Source: Lepraria neglecta (taxonomy: Eukaryota; Ascomycota; Lecanoromycetes; Lecanorales; Stereocaulaceae). Taken from it: a stretch of DNA of 64,000 nt. The notes under the pieces were generated by a model. It was not told the origin of the DNA. It did not search any database and saw nothing but the letters and a program-made list of their open reading frames with translations. Below are positions 43,265 through 54,781 of this stretch, in pieces. Positions within the stretch are counted from its first letter, which is position 1. Each line of letters begins with the position of its first letter. Position numbers and translations under genes: made by a program. The stretch is taken from the NCBI GenBank assembly GCA_033220425.1, contig CM065648.1, positions 1,922,001 through 1,986,000 of the forward strand, written 5' to 3'.

Positions 43265-46200
43265 TCACTGAAAAACATAAACACAACCCATCCGATCCAC
43301 ACTAACAGTCATCCCCACCGGACTCTCCAATAACACCACATCCATGATAGTGTCCAAATGACTCCTCAACAACTGCTGCTGTTGTGCACTAATGACCGTA
43401 CTCCTAGGCTGCTTCACGGCACCCTTCTTCGCTGGACTTGATCCAGCAGCAGCGTTCGGCGCCGACGGAGCCTGCTGCGGTACTCTCTCGATATGCAGCG
43501 TCAGCGAAGTCGTAGGATGCGTAGTCGAGAATTTGGGCTGATCTTCCTCAGCGTCGAGGCCACTGATTACCATTGAGGCCTCAGGGTGAGTTACGTCCCA
43601 GAAGCGGAGTTTCTTGTCAGCGCCGCCGGTGAGGAAGAAGCCGTATTTGCCTTCCCACTTATCATCAGGGGCGTCGACACCTACGACTATCGCACGGATC
43701 CCTTTATCATGAGTGCCATTGCCGCCTCCGGAGGGATCGATTGCTGTAGCGAAACGGCCGAGCATGCCTTCTGGCTTTTCGTCATCGACTTTCCACGCCT
43801 CGTAGGCTTTGAGACTGTCTTTGCTGCTGGCTTTTGTCACACTAGCACGGAAGACTTCACGGCATTCCATTTTATCCAAGTCCCAGATCGTGATCTCGGC
43901 TTGGCCTGTTCCGCCAGCCACGCAGACACGTTTAGCGCTGGTTTTGAAAGGATGAATGAGCAAGCGATGTATTGGCGTGCCTCCAGCGAGACCCCAGGCC
44001 TTGACGCGAATGCGGAAACGTAGGTCCCATAGATCTAGAACGCCGTGTGAGGTCCCGAGTAGTAGCCAGTCGTGTCTATAATTGACACAAAAGCATGTCG
44101 GTGTGCCGTGGTGCACTGGGTTCTTGAACGAGTACAAGACTGACATGTTCCGGAGATCCAACGCAATGACCTTCGAAGTGTTCGTTGCCAATAGCAAGAT
44201 CGAGTTTGTGTCCAATTTCGAGTGCTCTAACCACACAGCATGTTCGCCCTGGGGTAGCTGATACTCTCGCACAACCTTGAGCCTGCCATACTTTGAGGTA
44301 TCGCCCACCAGGGTGTAGTCAACCTTCACGACATTAATGCTGCCATCCGTTGCACCGCTGACGAACGTATGGGTGTTCTCGACGAAGCACAGGCACTTGA
44401 CTTTAGCTCCTTCCACATGAGTATGTGTTTGCCTTGACCGATGCGCAAGATTGCGCTCCAGCCTCAGAGTGTCCCATACTTTGACAGTACCATCATCCGA
44501 TCCTGTAATGAAGAATACATGATCTGGTGAAGGTAGGGCCCGGTTGATGGGACCGTGGTGCTCGCCAAAGGTTGCAATTAGCGTTCCTTCAGGTCTCCAA
44601 GGCTTTTCAACTCCATGAGCATCCGATTTCCTCACCAAATGTCGCTTGCTGCTGACGGGTGTGATTAAAGGTCCAAAGTCATGGATATCGTGTGGGTAAT
44701 TTTCTGAGGCGAGAGAGTCAAGTAGTCTTAAAACACTAGGGTCATTTCCATCATAAGTATGTCCAGCATAATATGGATTCGTCGAGTCGCGTTTTTCATC
44801 CATGTTAGTCGTTTTGTCGTTAGATCGACCCTCAGAAGGCTCCCGAGAAAATGGACCATCAACCTTGCCAAAAGCGTTCGCTGAAGTTGTGCTTGTTTCG
44901 GCTACCGTTTTGGAGGTATCTCTTCGATTGAGTAGATTGATAGCACTAGGTTTGTGTTTGACGCTCCCATTACGACCATTCCCAGTCCTTAAAGAATCCG
45001 TTGGCGTAAGCGTGCCATCACTTTGAGCGTTTTCACCTATATCAGCCGAGGGTCTCCGTGTCTCACCATCTGAAGTGAGCGCAGCTCTGTCTCTTGATCT
45101 AAGACGTACACTTGGTGACGTGGACAAAGGTGATGTGAGATTCGAAGACCCGCGCCTCGAATCGGCTTGAATAGGTTGCGTTTGGACTTTTCCGCTCAGC
45201 CATTCTTTTCTGGCATTTGCATACAACTTCTTTCGCTGCGAGAGAGGGTCATCGATCGTGGCGGATGCGTCTAGTAAAGCATCGGCGATAGTATGAGGTG
45301 CGGAGCCACGCCCGCTCTTGGCTGAAGTAGAGCGATGCTCGCCGCCTGAGGCTCGGCGGCGAGACTTGGGCTTTCTTCTTTGGGTCTCGAAGAAAATAGT
45401 CTGAGGAGTGACGTCCATTTCTTTGAGGCTGAGTTTGCTGTTCAAGGGCGAAAAAGTGCTATCAGGATCAACCTTTGGCCGCTTTTGTGCAACGCGCCAG
45501 ATGTATTCCCTCAAGGCTAACAACTTGAACTCGTCATCAGTGCTCATGTTGTTGTTTCTCAGTCTCTTAATCCATTGCTCATCTTCGTTATTTTTCGGGA
45601 CTTTGCTAAGCGCATTGGGCCGTAAATCTTTGGAAGATATTGTCGGCGGAGTCTGCTCAGGCGAACCAAAAGAAAATGTTCTCTGTTGCTGGATAGTCTT
45701 CCAGAAGAGGCCTCCTTCGACCTTCAATGCCCATGTCTCCGCCATTTCGAGGATATTTCGATGCAAAGGTCGCTTGAGAGCGTCAAGTATACCCACTTCT
45801 GAATAATCGGTAATAGAAGACTTAAGGTATGGTTGTACCAATGGTGAGACAATGCAGTGGAGATCTGCTGTTGAGAGATACCGCGTGGAGGCAGACACAA
45901 AATGCGCAGCCGCTTCGCGGATCCATATGTTCGGATGCATCATGAATCGTGCAACAATGTCTACCATCTCCCAAGTCTTCGACCGCTGAAACAAGCCAAG
46001 CTCTGCCATGCTAGCAAATGATGAGAGAACCTTCTCGACTACAAATTCTTCCGGATCCGTCAAGGCTTGGATCATAAGAGGCAATATGAACTCTTCGAGA
46101 CTAGTACCGCCGACGAATGTGGCAACTCCGACAATGGTCTGGAAGAAAGCACATTTCAGTATCCAGTTCTTGTCGTTTAGATACGTATTCAGATGGCTGA

Positions 46201-48166
46201 GAATAACGTCATTTGCTTTCGAGCTTCCAAAGAAGACGCACAAGCTTGATACAGAGCCGAGGAAAGCTCGTCTCACTGAGGCATCACTGTCAGTCAGTAA
46301 TGCCTTCGTGTGCGTTTCGAAATGCTCTAGCAGGTCCTGCTTGGCGACATCGAATGAATTTTGATAGGTCAGATCCGTAGCAGCGCCGTCTTCAGCTTCA
46401 GGATCAACACTAGGTACGGATCCATCGGCGCGAAGAGCTTGCAACATGTCTAGGATCCTGGAAGAGCTGTGTGCCAGTGTGGCAAGGCACGAGGCATAGG
46501 TCGCCCGAAGTAGCGGACTTGCTTTAGCACCGGGGCCCCCAATGAATTGTTGGAGCCGGGGGCGAATGTACTCTGTGTAGACATAGGCGTTGACAGGAGA
46601 CACAACGGTGATCAAAGCGAGCTATTAAACGTCAGTGATCGATGCTTTTGTTTGACAGACGGAGCTGCAGACCAATTGGGTCAAAGTCCTGAGAGCAGCA
46701 ATTTTGACAATATCGGCGCGGTCATTAAGCAGCGCAACGACATACGGAAGCACGCGATCAAGTTTCGCTTCGTCAGTGATCCTCTCGGCGAATGCTAGCA
46801 TGAGATCACAAGCTCGAACCCTGGCGGTAGATCTTGCTGTATTTCTTAAAGATGATACAACCAGTGTAAGAAAAATCAAAGACCCGTCATCCACAGGACG
46901 TCTTCCCACGGTAGTAGCTTCATGTCTGTTGTTCGGTATGTCGACCTGAACAGGAATAAGTCCCTCCGAAGCTATAGACTGATCCGCCTGTGTATTCTCT
47001 TGAGCCATTTCATTTTCATAGCCCAGAAAATAGGAGATCTTGTCGAAATCGTAGAACACTCTGTCAATTCGATCATCGGCTTCACCAAAGTTGGCGGTCT
47101 CTGGTAGGACTGGCGAGCGACCGGAGGAAGGGTCGGTGATCAAGCCCATGTACTGATGGAGGAAGCTGTAGAAATACTCTGGGAAAGCTTTACGCCGCCA
47201 GAAGTTGAGATACTCCTCAGCGGAATATCTTGATTCGGGCTCTAATTGAATCATATGGCTGACCAGTTCACGCACATCTTTGTCCTGTATCTTACTGATG
47301 TAGCCGTATTGTGGATCATATTCGCCTTTCCTGTACTTGTACAGCTGGCTCAAAGAGAATATGGGGGCCTCGAGAAATAACTCAGCAATGACGCAGCCGA
47401 CGCTGAAGACGTCCATAGCCCATGTGACTCCCCGCCCGTCATCCTTGTCACCTACTCCGAGGAATCTTTCTGGAGCAAGGTAGCATGTCCTCCTGCCTGA
47501 ATTGTCAAAATAGTAGGAAAAGTCCGCAGGATTGTCTTCAGGGAGGTATGTCTTTTTGAAGGATGAAGAGTAGTCTGTCAGGTATAACCAATTCCACGAC
47601 GTGACCAGAACATTTTCTGTTTTGATATCGCCATGGTAGACGTTGCGGGCATGAGAATCCCGTAAGGCGCAGAGGAGCTGGTATGCAAGCCATTTCTTCT
47701 CGATGTGTTCCAGGAATGGGCGTGTGCTAGCAAATATTAGCAGCGTAGATGCCAGTAAGAATGTTGGACAAACCTCATGCGGTCATACAGTGAGCTGTAG
47801 AAGTACTGTCTGACCAAGTATCCATTCGTACTCGTCTCGAATATACGTTGGTAACCGAGGGCATTCGGGACATCGTTGAGTCTATCACGCTCTGCTGCAG
47901 GACATCGTCAGCCACGCCCAGCTCCAAGAGCACTGGAAAGTCACCTACTCACACCGGATATCTCTCACGTACTTTCCCAGGTCCAGCGATGGGTACGGCT
48001 TCATCACCAGCTTGACAACCACAAGGCCATGCTGATTCCTCGCTCTGACACTCTTCATAAACCGGGCTGTGCCCAGCGACTTCTCATACGTAAGGTCCGA
48101 GAGCTCTGGTACGTCGATCCCTGCTGAGCCTGCTGACACAGTGGCCAGCGAGTATGTTTGGCCCAT
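43265..48166 (-). CDS. VPS15: Vps15 (PIK3R4), regulatory kinase-like subunit of the Vps34 PI3-kinase complexes
   Basis: The start at 48166 gives MGQTYSL, with Gly2 suited to N-myristoylation as in Vps15. The kinase domain follows, interrupted by short introns: HGDIKTENVLVTSWNWLYLT, the divergent TDYSSSFKKTYLPEDNPADF, RRTCYLAPERF and VTWAMDVFSVGCVIAELFLE. From about 46950 to 45700 come HEAT-type repeats (RTLTQLLALITVVSPVNAYV, FASMAELGLFQR, HPNIWIREAAAHFVSAS), then a long Ser/Thr-rich insert, and C-terminal WD40 blades (ITGSDDGTVKVWDTLRLERN, FVSGATDGSINVVKVDYTLV, LLLGTSHGVLDLWDLRFRIR, FFLTGGADKKLRFWDVTHPE). The last long exon runs 46638-43265. About 1500 aa in all, the normal length. It acts in autophagy and vacuolar sorting. 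Confidence 0.95.
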
Positions 48167-48717
48167 TGCTGGAGCTCTTTAATGTCACCTTGGTTGGGTT
48201 GGTAGAGGATCTATTCTCCGCATCGTTGAGCCGGCTTCGCGGTGTCTCACCGCTGATACCGAGTAAGGAGTACGGACTCTGTCAGCATATTATACATGTA
48301 GTATTCATGAATGTAGTAACGCGAATGCTCTTTTCGTGGTAGTCCCGGAGAACACACCTGCCTGGAATCAATATACACTACAGGTAGGTCGTACTAGTCT
48401 TTCGGAAAGGACACTGGTCTCGTGCCATCTTGTACAGCACTTTCTACAGCATACACCGGCTTCCCCGATCATATTGAAGGTCACTAGGTATTCATAGACC
48501 ACAAATTGGGCAGAGAACTGGCAGCTAGCCATGTAAGCACGTGATATTCAAGACTCGGAGAGGAGCTGATCAGGTCATGCATGAATTCATGAATTCTATC
48601 CTTTAATGCTACCTCATGTTGCTCATGATTTCCACATCACGTCATATCTTCAGCACTGTTGCAGACTGCTCCCACGAGCTCTAATCTAGCGCCGTCGACC
48701 ATAGTGTCCGCCCCTCC
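48167..48717. other. Intergenic, VPS15 promoter side
   Basis: 550 bases between the VPS15 start and the 3' end of the next minus-strand gene. Nothing but promoter/3' UTR sequence is expected; no motif stands out. Confidence 0.4.
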
Positions 48718-49272
48718 TCAAGTCTTGGGCCCAAACGCGCCCTTCTTCTTCAACATCTCCTCTTCCTCCGCCTGAATCTCAGCATCGATCTTTGCGCCCT
48801 TCGAAGGCTCGTTGCCGTGGTTTTTAGCCTAGATAGGTCGTGCTATGTCAGCGAGAAATGTCTCCTAACTTGGGGATGCACTCGTGGGGAGTGGCGAGGG
48901 AACCATACTGGCAACGTGGGATCTTTCCTAGACTCTTCCGCCTCTTTGCTCGTGGGCTCGGGCTCATTCTGGCGCTTGGGACTGGTCAGCTGTCAAGGCA
49001 GGTCACTGATGTGTAGTAAAATACCTTCTCCTCACGTGCTAGCTTGTTTGCAATTGTCCTCTCATCCTCTGGTGACGCACAGTCAGCATTTCGAAAGGAA
49101 CCCGGACACCCTCATGGCTGTTGTCAAGCTACGCACTGGAGTCATTAGCCAGATGGCTGTTTGGCTGCCCCTCCTTGTATCTCTCTGCTTCATTGATCTC
49201 CGAATCCTTCATGTTACGCTGGTCACCAGCCTCGTAGACTCCACGCCCACCGACGTTTGATGTTCCGCTCAT
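48718..49272 (-). CDS. Small conserved fungal hydrophilic protein
   Basis: The start at 49272 gives MSGTSNVGGRGVYEAGDQRN, KDSEINEAERYKEGQPNSHL and ANDS. Short exons after introns starting GTGCGT, GTATTT and GTATGG give DERTIANKLAREEK, SPKRQNEPEPTSKEAEESRK and finally GNEPSKGAKIDAEIQAEEEE followed by MLKKKGAFGPK. The protein of about 120 aa is charged and probably disordered. This N-terminal GGRGVYE and C-terminal KGAFGPK pattern is widespread in filamentous ascomycetes, without known function. Four exons in 555 bases is dense. The exact internal acceptors are my reading of the best phases. Confidence 0.75.
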
Positions 49273-49676
49273 GTTTGCTGTTTATTTGGGTACGGTTGTG
49301 TTGGGGTTTGGGCCGAGTGTGTGTTTTGGAAGTTGCTCAAGGTTTCACAGGTTGCGAGAATTGATTCGGGTGTGTTGGTGGGAAAATCCAATGACGTATG
49401 CAGCGCGTCTAAATTCACGCGCACCAGGCAAAGATGTTCACTTTGTGAGCAAAATTTCATGCAAAAGCCATCATCATTATGGGCAAAAAGGCGATGGCTC
49501 GCCTTTCCGATATGGATAGAGCTCTAGGCTTTTTGGTATTTTACAAAGTCTAGTATGCATGAGAGGCATCAATTGACGATAAGGTAGTTCTATCTAAAAT
49601 CTATGGGTATCATCATCACGACTGTCTATGAACAACATTGTCACCCATGAATGAGAATGGAACCACCTCTCTAGTA
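49273..49676. other. Intergenic
   Basis: About 400 bases between the start of the small conserved gene and the GUA1 stop. No feature recognised. Confidence 0.4.
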
Positions 49677-52111
49677 CTATTCCATCTCGATTGTGCCTAA
49701 TCAACAATTAGTTTTCACCAGTCTTGTACCATGTATAGGATTCTTACCAGGCGGTTTGCTTGTAATATCGTACAGCACCCTAGTAACTCCCTCAACCTCA
49801 TTGGTGATTCTGCTTGAAACCCGGTCAAGGAATGTGCGGTTCTCGATATCGAAATGGGTCCGTACCGCGGTCATAAAATCAGTCGTCTCCACCTGTGTGA
49901 CGGTCAACTTCCGCCAAATGTAGCCTCAGGATCGCAGAAATCTTCAGAAGGTAGGCACTCACTGCTCTGAGACTTATGATCTGGCCATGTTCACGTTTAT
50001 CTCCCATAACGCCGACAGCTCTCACCGGTAGCAAAGCTGCAAATGCTTGGCTCGTTTTGCGGTATAAGTCGTTCGCTACCAGCTCATCTATGAAGATCTT
50101 GTCGGCTTGGCGAACGATGCGAAGCTGAGGTTCTGTAACTTCTCCCAGCACCCGTATGGCTAGTCCTGGTCCTGTACCTGAATTAGATTTATGCCGTAAG
50201 TTGCAGAACGTAAGAACATACCCGGGAAAGGATGTCTCCACACAAGATGCTCTGGTATACCGAGTTTTGTCCCCTAGAAAATGGTGAACATGGCTCCTGA
50301 ACGATGTTTGCTGGCACTTACAAGTATTCGGACTTCGTCCTTGAAAAGCTCTCTAAGCGGCTCGATCAGCTTTAGATGCATTGCTGCGGGTAGACCCCCA
50401 ACGTTGTGGTGAGATTTTATGGTCTGGCTTGGGCCTGAATGAATGTGAGAAGGGCTGCAGTCCCAAACATGTTCACAAATTCGGCTTACCTTTGAAGGAG
50501 ATCGACTCAATCACATCGGGATACTGCTTGTATCAGTAAGAACAGCGGGTGTTATACCATTGTGTACGTACAAGTGTGCCTTGAAGTAGCCATTCAATGT
50601 CACCGGCGTTGAGAGAGTTTGCAGCAGCTTTTTCGAGTTTGTGGGCCTCTTCTTGAAATACTTCGATAAAGTTGCGCCCAATTGTCTTTCGTTTCTGTTC
50701 TGGATCGGTAACTCCCTTCAATTCCCCCAAGAAACGCTGGCTTGCATCCACCACTGTCAATTGTATTCCGAGATGGTCTGTCAAAGTTTTGTGCACAATC
50801 TTGGCCTCATCTTGTCGTAATAAGCCATTATCGACCTGCAAATCCTTAGTGACTTTATGGAATCTCTGGGAACTTTCCCTACCAGAACAGCATGAAACCG
50901 GCCCCCGATAGCTTCATTCATAAGCTTCGCAGCCACCTACTTGGGTTAATTGCCACGCCTTCAGCGTTCTGACATGGAATAGAACATACTGTACTATCCA
51001 CTCCTCCGCTTACAGCACCAATGACTTGGCCTTTCTCGCCGACTAGAGCCCTTATTCTCGAAATCTCTTTCCCCACAAATTCTTCCATGGTCCAGTGTTG
51101 GCGGGCCATACAGATATCCACTGCAAAATTCCTAAGCAGCTCGATCCCTTTGGGAGTATGAGAAACCTCAGGATGAAATCTTGAAACCATCAGGGACGAT
51201 ATTTTATGGAAGTAACAAATTGTAGGACACTCACTGAATGCCATAGTAGGGTTTTGTATCGTGGACAATGCCAGCAAAGGGGGCGTTAGGAGTATCTGCG
51301 ATGACCGAAAAAGAAGCGGGAAGATGTGACAGCTTATCGCCTGAGATTTTGAGTGGATACCTTTCAAATTTTCCAAGGATACTTCTTACCATGAGACATC
51401 CATACGTCCAAGTCATTTCCAAGTCCGTTGAACAGCTTGTCCACATGGGCTGCTTCCCCTTTGTGCTTTTCAATTCTGAGTTTAGCGTGGCCATATTCGC
51501 GCTTTTCTCCAGCAAGCACATTCTTGTTGTCATGATGCCATGCGATCTCCTGTAACCCATAACAAATGCCGAGAATTGGAATGTCTAGTTGAGAGAGTTG
51601 GGTCCAGTCCACATGAGGCGCGCCTTTTTCGTATACAGAGTACTGGATACATGTACGTTCAGCAAACTAATTCCCTCAGAGTCTGTCGAGAAACTACTCA
51701 CGGGACCGCCAGAGAGTATGATGCCTGCAATTGTAAGCTTAAGAACAGACCCAGTCATTGGGTATTTCCACAACCTTTTGGTTGCCATGACAGGTCAAGA
51801 ACATTAGCTGTGCATGGCAAGAGTTCCGAATATATCTGAAGATCTGGATCTGTCAGCTTCGTTTTCGAGAAAATTGCACAACTGGGGGTTTAGATACCAC
51901 GCAAACGCCTTGTGATTAAGTGCGAGTATCTACCTGTATGTCAGCTTTCGCAGGTCTCCCGCCTTCAAGAGCGTTAGACAGACTGGGAGCCAAAGTCAAG
52001 GACCAGCTAATCTAACGTTAGCGAGAACAATTTCTTAACCATTTTATAACGTACGAGTGTGTCGAAGGTCGCATTCGGTGGCACCGTGACCAGCTCCTCA
52101 TTAGTATCCAT
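49677..52111 (-). CDS. GUA1: GMP synthase (glutamine-hydrolysing)
   Basis: About 16 exons and 15 short introns can be phased. Start at 52111 ([19 protein letters not shown]), then tiny exons LVLDFGSQ and [10 protein letters not shown], then [20 protein letters not shown]. Next is IILSGGP, then the amidotransferase exon with the nucleophile cysteine in [20 protein letters not shown], and [11 protein letters not shown] with its catalytic His-Glu. The ATP-pyrophosphatase loop [12 protein letters not shown] follows, then [14 protein letters not shown], and C-terminal dimerisation exons ([53 protein letters not shown]) ending TIEME. It converts XMP and glutamine to GMP in purine synthesis. An upstream in-frame ATG at 52195 would add 28 residues not seen in relatives. 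Confidence 0.95.
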
Positions 52112-52330
52112 GGCCTGAAGGCCAGAAAGTAAGTCGATTCGGCAGAGTTGTGTGCAACTACGTGGAAGAGGAAATCTGACGAAGATTTCTTGCATTTGAA
52201 GGGCTCAAACCCTTATCGATTGCATAAGGCTGAGGGCGAGATCCCTTCAAAAGGCAATTTTTCCCGAGCGCTCACCTTCGAAGTTCCACATATCAAGCTT
52301 CGAGGATAGAGTTAATCGTGACAACTCGCA

Positions 52331-53299
52331 ATGGCAAAGCGTAAAGTCGATGATGAGCGGATGAAGGAGCCAGAGTCTGCAGAGAGTAGTTCTGAAGAAA
52401 GCAGCAGCGAGGATGTACGCAGCACTTGCTCCTCCGTCCAACCACATCTAATCCAGTGGGCAGGACACAAACATGCTAGACGTCGAATTTGAATGGTTTG
52501 ATCCACAACCCGATCACGACTTTCACGGCCTGAAGACCCTACTACGGCAATTGTTCGACGTCGATGCACAGTCATCCGACCTCAGTGCTCTTACCGACCT
52601 GATATTGGCGCAACCTCTATTGGGGTCTACTGTCAAAGTGGAGGGCAACGAGACGGACCCTTATGCTTTTCTTACGGTTCTCAACTTGCATGAGCACAAG
52701 GTAACCACCCTCGCTTCCATGAGCGTCCCTCTCTGATGAGGATCTAGGACAAACCAGTCATCCAGCAATTGACCAACTACATCCAAGCACAGTCTAAGCG
52801 GAACACAGACATCTCGCAGCTGGATGCGCTCCTGAATAAGTCGAGCGATGCTCGAGTCGGCCTCGTACTGACCGAAAGACTCATAAACATCCCCTCGGAG
52901 GTCGTGCCACCAATGTACAATATGCTGTTGGAGGAAATCTCCTGGGCAATTGAAGAAAAGGAACCATACGACTTCACTCATTACATGATCTTTTCGAAGA
53001 CATACAGAGAAGTGGCATCAGCTTTAGGCGAGGAGGACGCGCCAAAGCAAAAGAAGCAGAAAAACGTTGGCAAGAAGGGGTCATCTGAGACTTTCTATTT
53101 CCACCCTGAGGATGAAGTCCTGCAAAGACATGCTGCCGCTTTTGGTAGCTTTGACTATTTGAAAGAGGCTGTAGGATCAGATTCCAAGAGGACCTTTCAA
53201 GAGCTTGGTGTTAAGCCAGAAGGACATATCATACTGATAGAAGCTGCTAAATTTGAAGGAGCTGTCAAAGCTCTTCAGGAATACTTCAATCAAACCTAA
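52331..53299 (+). CDS. BCP1: BCP1 / BCCIP family protein (nuclear export, Rpl23 chaperone)
   Basis: Exons 52331-52414, 52464-52700 and 52748-53299 give 290 aa. After an acidic Ser/Glu start (MAKRKVDDERMKEPESAESS) come DVEFEWFDPQPDHDFHGLKT, SALTDLILAQPLLGSTVKVE, ALLNKSSDARVGLVLTERLI, NIPSEVVPPMYNMLLEEISW and DFTHYMIFSKTYREV, all characteristic of BCP1/BCCIP. The yeast protein is needed for nuclear export of Mss4 and acts as a chaperone for ribosomal protein Rpl23. It is divergent from GUA1, with about 220 bases between starts. Confidence 0.95.
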
Positions 53300-53361
53300 C
53301 ACCTCTATTTATCCTCTAATGTAAAACACCCCCGATGACCATTAACGCCATCTGTGACGTT

Positions 53362-54279
53362 CTACTCCCACTCCGTGCCCTTCAACCGTTGCATCAGGTA
53401 CTCCACCTCCACCACCTTTGTCAACGGTATCACGGTTTCCTGATCGCATTAATAGCTGAAATTGGTGGAGTTTCACCATGTTGATGGGGGACAACGTGCT
53501 CACCTCATACATCGCTACCACGGCATCTACATTGATCTTCCCCTCGCTTTCAGCACCAATACTGGGATCAGTGCCGTACGTCCTCGCCTTCAACCGGAGT
53601 CGCTCTAGTACCTTCTTCTCGACCTTGGCATTGGTGATGGCTGCATCGATCCCATCACGGTCACCATCTCGTATCAACTTCACAAATCTCTCCGTTTCCT
53701 GCTGAAACTTCGATTCGGCAACGAATTTCCCGAAGTGGATTCTCCGAGATAGGGCTTGAAGACACGCTACATCGCAGGTTGCAGCAGACCCATAGTTCTC
53801 TTGCTTCTCACCACGGTCTTCCCTCCCAAGTTCTCTGCACACCCTCAGCAAGATAACTTCAATGTACTTCCGTTTGATCTCCCGGTTGACATTGACATCG
53901 TTGTCATGCAAGATCTTGGGATAATCTAGGGGTTGGAGGATTGGTTTCTGAACGGCATCAGGAAAGAATGCATATTCATCCGGAGATTCGTAGCGGCGGA
54001 CGAGCGATTGGAAGCGTTCTTGCTCTCTGAGCATCCAGTCAAATAAGCTGAGAGGGCTACCGGGGATTTTGACGCCGCCTGATACGTATATAGTCGGGTT
54101 CAATGGGAATTGGGCGCGTTCTATGAGATGAAAAGTGATGGTGTCCTCTAGTCGCCTGTATGCTTCTCAGCTTTTTGAACTCGTAGAGAAGCATTTTGTT
54201 AACCATACACTAATTGAAAGCGTATGTTTGCAAGATCCAACGCCTTCGAGGCATCGGAAAGGTCAATTGCAGTATCCAT
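53362..54279 (-). CDS. ARO7: Chorismate mutase (AroQ type)
   Basis: Exons 54279-54209, 54155-53504 and 53439-53362 give 266 aa, matching yeast Aro7. Exon 1 starts [20 protein letters not shown]; exon 2 gives [20 protein letters not shown], then [20 protein letters not shown] and [22 protein letters not shown]. The last exon gives [20 protein letters not shown]. Arg/Lys/Glu positions of the AroQ active site (RLEDTI, LIER, KTxV-type PLTK) are retained. It converts chorismate to prephenate for Phe/Tyr synthesis; yeast Aro7 is activated by Trp and inhibited by Tyr. It is convergent with BCP1, with 62 bases between stops. Confidence 0.95.
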
Positions 54280-54781
54280 TGTATAGAAGACCGACAATGG
54301 CTAGTACTCAAGAGAAAGAAACCTTCGAGCGCTACAGCTTATGAGGGCCAGTCCCAGGTAACATGACAAATAATCTTACCGCAGGTCAGAATTTTAAAAG
54401 CGACAATGCATTCCGGCGGAGATGCATCCGCGAAGGATTTTGCAGAATTGTGCCCAGGATACCCCACCAACGACTCTAGACGGGGTAAAGAAAAGGCTAA
54501 TTACAGAAAAGACAGACGAATGGGCTATTCCATGAGATTATGGCACAATGGCAAGCAGAAAGGGTTGAATTCATCGAAACTGACGAACTAGATTGCTGCG
54601 ATATTCAGCCCTACAGGTCGGCATCTTGATTCGCCGTCAATCAGATGTTCGACCTGCTCGTGTGCACAAACAAGGCACCTTGCCAACACCCAAGGGAGAT
54701 CTACATCTGCATTTCTTTGAGACATTTGGCCTATGGACGTGCAACCATTTTGAACTCGGATTACATCCAGGTCCTTGCTGA
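54280..54781. other. Divergent promoter region, ARO7 / MDV1
   Basis: About 500 bases separate the two starts. No motif or small gene stands out. Confidence 0.4.

Noticed and set aside
52112-52195. Upstream in-frame ATG for GMP synthase
   Set aside because: The additional 28 residues do not resemble the family, and the inner ATG is directly followed by a typical start.
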